Made by a program: the position numbers and the translations under genes. A DNA stretch of 64,000 nt from Onthophagus taurus (taxonomy: Eukaryota > Arthropoda > Insecta > Coleoptera > Scarabaeidae), in contig NC_091971.1 of NCBI RefSeq assembly GCF_036711975.1, positions 441,501 through 505,500 of the forward strand, read 5' to 3'. Under the pieces are notes generated by a model. The model was not told the DNA's origin. It worked only from the letters and a program-made list of their open reading frames with translations, and did not search any database. This document shows positions 55,168 through 64,000 of this stretch, one piece after another; positions within the stretch are counted from its first letter, which is position 1, and every line of letters starts with the position of its first letter.

Positions 55168-58100
55168 TATATACGATATATACTATATATTCAAGTACTA
55201 TCTGATTAATGTTCATTACTTTGTTCTAACTCACCTTGGGTTAGGTATTCCCCTGACAACGACGTCAATTTCTGTTTTGCAAAACTTTATTCTGGCCGAC
55301 CTTCTCAAATTCTCTTCTGTATTCACCACAGATTTGTTTGTAGTCACTTTGGTGACAACAAAATAAATTATCACATCCTATTTATATAAATTTTTTTGAT
55401 CTTGTACCTTAATTACTACATTATTGAGCTTTTCATCATGTTTTCTATAATAAAAATATAACAGCCTCATTAATTTAGGTACATTACTACATCATCAGTT
55501 TTCTAGTACTTTTTTTAGTTGTTTGCAAATAAAAGAAAATGCCAATAAAGAAATGGCAGATACATGTTGATAACCATCCTAATGGAACGCTTATTAAGTT
55601 CGGCGTCTAAAATGGTTGGCTTAGTGCTAGTAAAAGTGATGCTGATCGGCTTAGGTCCCAAATTATTTGCTAAATTTCGAACGTTGTTTTCTATTAAAAT
55701 GTCATCTAGTTAATTACTCTACCACAAAGTTATCCAGATATATTATCGTGTTAAAACTTGCGCAACAACATGCAGATATATTTAAAAAATTTGCATTCAC
55801 AAATTATTAATTATACATAAAATGAGACAAAACCATAAATTGAAATACCTACCAAACAAATTTGGAATTATTTTTTAAGATCACCATCAAAGTTCTTTGA
55901 TCTGCTGTCGTTGTTGCGTCGTGTCGTTTATATTGAAAAGGAGACAGCGCAAAAAAAAGAAAAAAAAAACTGGTTGCCCAGACTGGTCCGTTGGCTGGCT
56001 GTGTGTGTGGTGAGTGTAATATTTGGGTCACTGTCGTGTATGCGACCGCTGGCGATACATACAAAAATGGTGCCGTTCTGCTCATTTCCTAGTCACAGAA
56101 CGGCAAATCATTGACAGCACAATGGACGCAGTACTCATGTACAATTCAAAATAGCGAACTAAAACTGCGGAACGAATCCAATCTAGTTGTTTTTCTTTTT
56201 TTGAAAAGCAACAAAAAATGTCTACTGGACATTGTAGACTTAAAATTTTCAACAATCCTTTGGGTACCGGGAAGGGTATGGGTAATAAATCACCGAGTCG
56301 TCAAACTGTGTCGAAATTTGAACAAAACGCAAATTTATTTAAATTTATGCCCTCGAAGTAGCAAAAAACCTGATTTATAACTTTGTTTAGAATTCTTCAC
56401 AGTTTCCGAAAAGGAGAAAGTTTGTTCTTTGTAGTTTTTAGCCGAAAACAAGAAACAAAAAAAATATACCTATACAGTTAAATTAAGAAGTCTTAATTGT
56501 AATCAATCTGAATTTCCATCTCTTTAGAAAGTTAAATGGAAAACACGTTGCCAACAAAAAAGTCCATAATGTTATTAAAAAGTGAGGCTAGTCTTTTTTT
56601 TTATAATTTTGTTGACGTCTTCAAATTGGAATTTTAAGTGAAAACGGAACTTGCCGTTCCGAAAATAGGTGAAAATAAAAATAAAAACAGAAAAAAAAGA
56701 CACGGATGCGTTTTGCTTTCGGTAACGGTGAACTTAACCTCATTCGACGACCATCCTTGGTAAGGTCTAACAAAGAGCCGGCGCAACCTTGTGAAACACC
56801 GCAACAAAAGTGCCGTTACTTCGGCGTATTTTTTTCGGCTGTTTTTTTTTTGCGTTCACGACGAAGACGCCGACGACGACTACGGTCGGGGTCCTTCGCC
56901 CCCTCTTCTTTCTTTATCACGTCCTCCTCCAGTTCATTTCTCCTCACTTAATATCATTTTTTGGGGAACCTGTTACAGTAGATGAAAAATTATTTAACTT
57001 AAAATATTAATATTTTTTGCCAATAAAATTTAATGATTAATCATTCAAGCTTAAAAAATAAGCGAAGCTTGAGAATTATCTTTAGGTATTAAATATCGGT
57101 AGATGTAATTTTTTTGGACCATCCAAAAACCACGTCCGCGTAGAGACCTACTTCTGCCCCTTCCTTTTCTTCGGCTCTTGTTCTTCAGAAGCGGCGGCGG
57201 CAATCTTTTTCTTCTTTTTATTTGGCCGATTCAAATTTGGGTTGAGTACTCCTCGTAACATCCTCGTCTCAAGAATTACGATGCTATTAACATCTCGATG
57301 ACGTCACATCCCTTCGTATACTCAATAAATTTTATACCTATTTACAAATAAAAAAAATGTTGTAGCATTCATGCGTATTAACAGTATACGAGACGAAGAA
57401 AATGTCCACACAACTAGAAATGTATCACGGTGTACACTGTATCTATTTCGGATTGTTTCACTGTCATTGGCTGCGCGTTTATGTCCGGTTGACCCACTTC
57501 CGGATACAGAGATTCCGGTCAGGTTTTGCGTTTTACCACACACCATTGCTTCTAAGGTACTCCGGTAACGACATCTGTTGACGTCTACGATTAAATATTA
57601 CAACTTTACAGCTTTCATTTCAAGATAAATTTTTATGAAATTCAAAAAATTTAAGACGTGGATTGTTAATGTTAATGCAAAGTTATGGTTATAAATAATA
57701 ATCTGACAAAATACTAACCTCCTCGTAGCACGTAGAGGTCTTATTTTTTTGCAATGCACACAAAATAATAAGTGCTTTCTCTTTCCATTTGCACGCTCTA
57801 CTAACTACGTTCTTAGTTCTTGTCTATGGCTGGCTGCTGATGGTTAAACATGTCTTAAAACCCGTGCCAACATCGCCGTATCCGCCTCTGTACACCGCTA
57901 TCGTGCGCTATGCTCCAGGCGATTTATCTATCTATTTTATAATAAAACTATTTCGTTAAGAAATGCCAAATTTAATTTGACAATCTGTCAAAAAATAAAG
58001 CAACTGTAAAAAAGTCCTAAAAAAGAATTATGACTTAAAATTGTTATGTTTATGAAATATATAATTGTACATAAGTTATGATTATATAAGATTTATTGAT

Positions 58101-58247
58101 TTGATATATTAATTTAATATTCAAAAATTAAAATGTAATTAATTTATACCTAGTGACTTTTTATTTTATTATGTTTGCTTACCACTTATTTATTAATCAC
58201 TAACACATTTTAACCTAACTTTCTTAACCTCAAAAATATAATTTTCA
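55168..58247. other. Unassigned, GC-rich patches at about 55900-56100, 56700-56950 and 57110-57560
   Basis: Patches include GACGAAGACGCCGACGACGA near 56860 and AGCGGCGGCGGCAATC near 57190. No frame with a domain. The last 250 bp before 58248 are AT-rich and should contain the DTWD1 promoter. Confidence 0.4.
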
Positions 58248-59237
58248 ATGTCTCATCCAAATTCGGAAGAAAACATTTTAAGTCTCGATAAAAATCCTTT
58301 TGATGGTTTAATAATTCAAAACGATAATATTTTATATGCTTTAGAAGGAAGGTATGCGTGCCCAAAGTGTGGGAAATCACGTAAATTTTACTGTTATTCC
58401 TGCTATGTTCCCATACCAGAATTAAAGAACGTTTTACCTAAAGTTACGGTAATTAATAGAAATAATTTACTTAACACTTATTATTAATAATAAAGTTTTT
58501 AGTTACCTGTAAAAATTGATATAATCAAGCATAAACAAGAAATTGATGGCAAAAGCACCTCGGCTCATGCAGCGTTAATAGCCCCTGATGATGTACGAGT
58601 GTATACTTACCCCGACATACCTGAATATGAAGAAGATCAAACTGTATTAATATACCCGACTTGTAAAGCTTTAGAAATAAGTCAATTATTTTCACATAAT
58701 GGAAACATATCGGATATTAAATCTGAAATAAAAATAGATCTTCCAAAGGGTTATAATGCTGGTACACTTTTAAAACAAGTCTCCACCACAAAGAATTATT
58801 GCAATTACAAAGGGGCCAATAGCCTTCCAATTAAAAGGGCTGTATTTATTGATAGTACATGGAATCAAAGTAAAGGAATATACAAAGATGAACGGATAAG
58901 AAAATTATCTTGCGTAGTCTTACAAAATAGAATTTCCCAGTTTTGGAGGCATCAAAAAGGTAGCCCCAGATGGTACCTAGCCACGATAGAAGCAATCCAT
59001 CAATTCGTTTTAGAGATTCATCTAAATGCATGGGGTGTACATCCCGATTATAAAGGACTTGCTAAATGTTTTAATGAAAAAAGTATAATTCATTTTGAAG
59101 AATTAATAGTAAATAATGAGGAGGCTTATAACGGTCAATATGATAATTTGTTATTCTTTTTCAAACACATGTATTATTTAATTCATACTTATTATGAACA
59201 TGATAGTTTGTACGCTTATAAAAGGAGATTGAATTAA
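58248..59237 (+). CDS. DTWD1: tRNA-uridine aminocarboxypropyltransferase 1 (DTWD1)
   Basis: Two exons, 58248-58448 and 58503-59237, with a 54-bp intron (GTAATT donor, TTTTTAG acceptor, phase 0); 311 residues. Family knowledge: DTWD1 transfers an aminocarboxypropyl group from S-adenosylmethionine to uridine 20 of tRNAs. Visible here: an N-terminal zinc-type pair CPKC...CYSC near residues 38-52; the linker LPVKIDIIKHKQEIDGKSTS; RVYTYPDIPEYEE; the signature DSTW (FIDSTWNQ) with the following FWRHQKG; and the C-terminal GQYDNLLFFFKHMY. All are in the order seen in human DTWD1, so the gene looks complete. The ATG is the first in the open exon. It converges with ebi, with 91 bp between stop codons. 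Confidence 0.95.
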
Positions 59238-59241
59238 AATT

Positions 59242-59247
59242 TTTATT
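59242..59247 (-). terminator. ebi poly(A) signal AATAAA
   Basis: Minus-strand AATAAA 82 bp past the ebi stop and only 5 bp from the DTWD1 stop. The two signals cross, so the transcripts should overlap at their 3' ends. Confidence 0.55.
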
Positions 59248-59271
59248 CTAAATATATATTTTAAGAATTAA

Positions 59272-59277
59272 AATAAA
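59272..59277 (+). terminator. DTWD1 poly(A) signal AATAAA
   Basis: AATAAA 35 bp after the DTWD1 stop. It points into the ebi 3' end. Confidence 0.65.
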
Positions 59278-59328
59278 GATTAGTACTTAAAAAAAAAATT
59301 CTCCACAAATGAATAAAAAAGAAAAAAA

Positions 59329-61016
59329 CTACAATTTACGTAAATCTAATACAAAAACACTTCCATCAGAAGCACTTGCTCCCACTTTATCCCCGCGAGA
59401 GTTCCAACACACCTCAAAAATTCCTCCTGTCCCTTTATAACTATGTACTAATTGCCCCGATTGCGTCGACCAAATATGAACGCATTTATCGAAGCTACCA
59501 CTTGCTAAATATTTTCCATCAGGACTAAAAGCTACCGAATACACAGGTTCAGTGTGTTTTGTTAAGGTATGTATACAAGCCCCTCGTTCTACATCCCATA
59601 ATCGAACTGTTGAATCAAAACTGGCCGATGCTAATATCAAATTCATATTGGGATTTTGTGTTCCAGGCCCAGTTGGGCTCCATTTTATTGTATAAATCTC
59701 TTTCGAATGAGCTTGTAGATCGTGAACGCAAGTATCTTGTTTCATTGACCAAATTTTTAATGTCATATCATCAGAACAACTAGCTAATAATATTCCTTGA
59801 GGATCCCATTTAATTGCATTAACTTCATTCTAAAAAAATTTTTTTTGAGGTTAATTAACTTTATTATTATTTATATCTTACTGTATGTCCTTGGAATGAT
59901 TTAATCGGTTTATCCATACTTAATTTGCAAACATGTATACATTGATCCGTGGAACAACTTGCAAAGGAATTATTTGTTTGCCAATCAACATCTAAAGCGG
60001 GGGCTGAATGATAGCTGAATTGTTGAGTACATTGTCCACTTGCTGCATCCCATATTATGGTTGTCTTATCAACCTACAAAAAAGATATGAATAAAATAAT
60101 TACTAACTTATTTATTAAATCTTACTCCGGCTGATAATATGTAATTCCCCCTTTTATTCCATTTCAACGCAAAAATTGGTCCTTTATGTTGCCCTAATGT
60201 ACTCGCAAGTCTTCCATCAGTAGTCCATATTCGAGCATAACCATCGTAACTTCCCGTCGCCAATAAACTTCCATCACACTAAAACAAAATAAAAATAAAT
60301 ATACAGAAAAGAATTAATAATCTTAAAAGTTACATTCCAATCCAACGAAGTTACATCTTTATTACTAGGTACTTCAGCGCCACCTTTTTGAATACAATGT
60401 CTTAAAACTAACTGGTTAGGACTTGCCGTGTTATCCGACATATCCCATATCCTCGCCGTGCTATCTCCTGATCCGCTTGCTAATAAATCCGTTGTTGGAT
60501 TCCAAGCGCAAATAAACACTTCCGATTCATGTCCTCTTAAAACGGTTGCTTTCGATGGTGGGATTTCAATTGAAGTATCAACTTCCATATTTTCACTCTG
60601 CGTGGAAACAACTTCTTCCCCATTTGTGTCAGCGCCATCCGTTTGACTGGCTTGTTTTTGTTGATTCTGTTGATTTTGTCTACTTGCTACAACATCAGGC
60701 ATAACAGCATCAATAAGACTCAAACTTTCTACGACACGATGCTCCGTTCCATCTTCCCCTATACTTATTTCAGCTTCTGTGTACTGAAGCCCTTTCTGTA
60801 TAATATTCAGTAACGCCGCCGGCGGAACCAAAGCCCCATTTATGTTCGATTGAGAAATATGGGATTCAATACCAAAAGTATACGCAGAGTGTTGAAAGCC
60901 TAAACGACATCATTTAAAGTTAGTTTGACGCTTAAAATTTTGAGGTTACGTTACTTACCCGATTCTTGGAGGTACCGGTAAACGAGAAAATTTACTTCGT
61001 CACTTGTAAAACTCAT
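59329..61016 (-). CDS. ebi: Ebi / TBL1XR1, WD-repeat subunit of the NCoR/SMRT-HDAC3 corepressor
   Basis: Five coding exons on the minus strand: 61016-60959, 60899-60334, 60278-60126, 60073-59882 and 59829-59329. All have GT-AG introns, together 1470 bp and 489 residues, which is the family length. The N-terminus starts [20 protein letters not shown] (LisH dimerisation motif), then [18 protein letters not shown] (F-box-like region), a variable linker rich in Q and E, then eight WD40 repeats from about residue 160 to the end ([79 protein letters not shown]). In flies Ebi acts with SMRTER and in EGFR/Notch signalling; in mammals it bridges the corepressor to ubiquitin-mediated exchange. It is complete, with no lesions seen. 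Divergent from the DGK gene. Confidence 0.97.
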
Positions 61017-61878
61017 TGTGATATTATAATAAATAAAAACGGATTAGCATATTTATTATATAGATTTATTTTGGAAAAACAACAAAGATGCTTAAGAATA
61101 GGGTTAGGTTGCGTCTTATGCGGGGTTGTCAAATGTTTAAAACATCAAAACGGTGGGATTAATTTAATTATTTACTTAATATTGAATGTATCCAATCAAT
61201 TTTAATTGTTAAATATTATATTAATTAATCGATTAATTTAGGGTTTAATTAATAATAAATGTGGATTTGTAAATGTGATGGTTAAAATAGAAGTAAAATT
61301 GGTTGCCATATTCGCGTGTGTTTTAGGTGTTTCTTTATAATTTAGTTAAAAATTGCTTTTATTTATTTAGTTCATTTTATTTATTATTGTTTTTTAAGAA
61401 ATAATCGATTTATTAATATAAATTTAATTTTAATTTAAGTTTTTAAAATTGCTGTAGATTGAGTTGCCTATATGATAGAGATAATTTAAAATTATTACTT
61501 TGATGCTTTTTAAAGAGTACAATTGATTCATTATTAATCAATTACATGTAAAAATTCTAAATAATTTTTAATTTAATAAAAAGATATGTAAAAGTAGGTT
61601 ATGTTGATATTAAAGTGATTAAAGCAAGAAATCCAGCTGTTTTTTGTGATCACGTGTCGTAAACAGTGGTGTAGACGAGTTGGGTGGGCGTGTATTTGGC
61701 AACAGCGCGTAAAGAATGCGTATAGTGCCAGTGACCTCGCCGTCGTTTCATCCAAGAGGGCCGGTTTGTTGGAAGTCGAGACGCCATCTATGGGAAACCG
61801 GTCGAGACACGTCGTCTGTTGGGTAAATTTTATAAAATAAAGAATTTATACTATAGACGCGAATAATGTTGGCATAGT
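61017..61878. promoter_or_regulatory. Shared divergent promoter region of ebi and the DGK gene
   Basis: 862 bp separate the two start codons. The ebi side is AT-rich. The half near the kinase gene (about 61640-61820) is GC-richer, with a CACGTG-containing palindrome GATCACGTGTC near 61650 and CGTCGTTTC-type motifs, and probably holds its 5' UTR. No TATA box is placed with confidence. Confidence 0.5.
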
Positions 61879-64000
61879 ATGGCGTCGGGAGGTAAAAGTG
61901 CTAAAGGAAGTGTTTCGCCGGCCGCCGGAGAGGATTCCTCGGAGAGTGATGCAGAAACTGAGCCGGCCGTTTCATTCCATAGACGTCTATCGACAAATCG
62001 TGATATAAAATGTTCGGTATGTTCTGTTTCTAATACGAATACTATTGTGTGGAAAAAACAGCAAAAAGGCCTAAATTTATTTATTTTTTTTATTTATTTA
62101 TTTTTCTTTTGACTAGTTTTGCTGGAAAAGATAGCATGGATTTATTATTTTATGGTTTTTTGTTTATTTATTTAATTTTTTTCTTTTTGATAAGTAGGCG
62201 TGGTGCATCTTTGCGTTTATAATACATATTCATTTGTTTTTTTTTTGTTTTTTTTTTTAATTTAACGACTACTTTTTTGTTTTATAATCATTATTTTTAT
62301 TCTTTTTGTATTTGAATACTTTTTATTACTATTTACTCTATGTATTTGTAATGTATGTTTGTTTTTTAAGATTTTAGATAATAAAGGCTACCGAATTAAG
62401 TGGTTTCTTTGATCTGTGTTCGTTCTGCACGCGCATAAGCTTATTTATTTTTATTGTTTACCAATAATCTATTATTAATTCTTTCAAATTTCGCTATTTT
62501 TATGTAAAAAAATAACGTTTCCCCAAAAATCTTTTATCGCTTTTTTTTTTTTAACAAAAAGAAATAATTATACAGTTTCAACCTTGTATATCTCAGGAAA
62601 TTTTCAAGTTATTGATTTTTACTTGTTGCACATTATTGTCGAATGTGCGCGCCACATGTTGCTCGTTCGTGCACCTGGAAATTTATTAATAACTAAAGTT
62701 ATCTTAATCCCAACGTCAATTAAACGTTTAACACGTTTCATTTTAATCTTTAATACCACTTTAATACAATTTTAGTTATCAATTATCAATTTAATACCGT
62801 CATAAAAACATATTTTTATTAAATATTTAATATTTAAACATTAAAATAATTTTAATATTAACGGACAATTCATTATCATTTTTATATTGTTATTCTTTTT
62901 GGGATTATTTATTTAAAAATCAAAAAATAAACGGTATCTATTTTACCGATAACCTCAGTTTGGCTATGCGCCTACAGATGTCGCAATGTTACCTACTTTT
63001 TTAAGTGAAAATTATTCGCTTACAAAATATCTTCTACTTTCGACTTCATGTTTCGAGCTTCATGTTTAAACTTTACTCCGCAGACGAGCAGAACCAGCTC
63101 TCTGCCCATCTCTTGGGCGGTCGTCTTTGTGGTCTTTTTCCTTTCGGTCGTCCATACATGCATATCAGAAGACACTCAACATCTAATTAAGTTATCCTGC
63201 CATCGGTAACGCGTTCCTTCTAAATCTGGATCTTGGATCAAGTATAGTAACATTTTTCGACAAAATCTAATTACCTAAATAAGAACCGAAAAATTTCTAC
63301 GTTTAAAAGTCAGCATTTTATTCGAAATCACCCCCACAATCGAGGGATTGCTTCTACAAGCGGATTTCGAATTTCGCTGTCAGCAAATCCCTTGGGTTAT
63401 TTGACGGTTACGATTTTGAATGATAAAAGCTATTCCACCCTAAAAAAACCTTTATCTGTTAATTCCTCGACGAATACCGTTAAAATCTCCTTTTTTAAGC
63501 AAAACATTGAATTTATTTTTATTTTGTATGAGTCAAAAACAATTTTTTTATCCTTTTTTCACCTTTTATTACACCCCTCCTAAGGTAATTTTATTAAATA
63601 CCCTACGGCTCCTAACAAATCTTAATTACAGGGGCATAAAACGTAAATAAATTGCCAAGTTCTGTGCTGTTGAGGATTAACTAGAGAGAGAGATGGGACG
63701 GAGACGAAACTGTCGATGGTATTTAAGAGCGAGTTTATTTCGTGTATAAAGTTTCTGTTTCGAAACGAACGAAGGGTTCATTAAATCGTGATCTTTTGTA
63801 TTTCAAAAGAAAATTTACGAATTTCAAATTTTTAACGAGTTTAATCGTGTAAACTCATTTTAATTAAAAGCCTTTGATAAAAAAGTTCAATTTTTTAATT
63901 TAATTTTCTATATATTTTTTTAGACCTCAATTAAAGAAGGGTTCTTATTGAAACAAACATGGTCTTTTCAACGTTGGAGAAGAAGATATTTCAAGTTACG
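61879..64000 (+). CDS. DGKH: Diacylglycerol kinase, delta/eta type, N-terminal exons (3' partial)
   Basis: Exon 1 is 61879-62016 (ATG to a GTATGT donor) and exon 2 starts at 63924 after TTTTTTTAG and runs off the window; the 1907-bp intron joins them in phase 0. The 46-residue start is disordered, with an acidic serine stretch GEDSSESDAETE and a basic HRRLSTN. Exon 2 begins TSIKEGFLLKQ, then SFQRWRRRYFKLR, the first strands of the PH domain. The acidic stretch, RRxST and TSIKEG-LLKQ-SFQRW order is that of human DGK eta/delta, whose PH, C1, catalytic and SAM domains would follow. The enzyme turns diacylglycerol into phosphatidic acid at membranes. Delta versus eta is not meaningful for the single insect gene. 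Confidence 0.85.
62017..63923 (+). other. First coding intron of the DGK gene
   Basis: AT-rich, 1907 bp, GT...AG. T-rich tracts near 62080-62300. A GC-richer patch at about 62950-63180 has no recognised content. A short additional exon cannot be excluded but is not needed for the frame. Confidence 0.75.

Overview
The window is nuclear DNA from an AT-rich, transposon-rich insect genome. The evidence is short spliced introns, an initiator tRNA-Met of eukaryotic type, orthologues of conserved animal genes, and many jockey-like, RNase H-bearing LINE, hAT and mariner-like elements of the kinds common in beetles and other holometabolous insects. Assignment to an order (a beetle is my guess) is inference only. 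There is no prokaryotic content, CRISPR array or operon.

Layout. 1-4165: satellite array with a 428-bp unit, running off the left edge and apparently inside an intron. 4350-5699: last three exons of a filamin-family gene. 5901-9705: a minus-strand RNase H-bearing LINE split by a plus-strand LINE with a clean 12-bp target-site duplication. 12662-15143: second copy of the inserted LINE family. 15483-16580: decayed LINE pieces. 17161-20742: AT-rich DNA, probably including the 3' UTR of the next gene. 20743-22260: a two-finger C2H2 protein on the minus strand, whose 5' UTR is spliced from further right. 22559-24268: jockey-like LINE. 25347-27171: Tigger/pogo-like element carrying a 1.15-kb foldback palindrome. 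31446-35620: a second antisense LINE-in-LINE nest. 36538-36609: initiator tRNA-Met. 36972-39724: nearly complete hAT element with an exact 8-bp duplication. 41480-43540: mariner-like element with very long inverted repeats. 43568-43910: 21-bp-based minisatellite. 47404-49310: long-inverted-repeat element with an exact 9-bp duplication (Mutator-like hallmark). 51096-55167: three TA-flanked mariner-derived elements side by side. 58248-64000: a compact host block of DTWD1 (plus), ebi/TBL1XR1 (minus) and the start of a delta/eta-type diacylglycerol kinase (plus).

Host genes. Filamin crosslinks actin, the zinc-finger protein is a presumed transcription factor, DTWD1 modifies tRNA uridines, Ebi is a subunit of the NCoR/SMRT-HDAC3 corepressor, and the kinase phosphorylates diacylglycerol. 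They share no pathway. DTWD1 and ebi converge with crossing poly(A) signals; ebi and the kinase diverge from a shared 0.86-kb region.

I found no novel enzymatic or defence system. The most informative content is structural: nested insertions with readable target-site duplications, a frame change shared by two LINE copies, the satellite's mosaic of unit types, and several hairpin-capable inverted repeats. Long stretches between these (about 27-30, 44-47, 49-51 and 55-58 kb) hold scattered GC-richer, CGA-rich islands that may be untranslated exons or promoters, but I cannot assign them.
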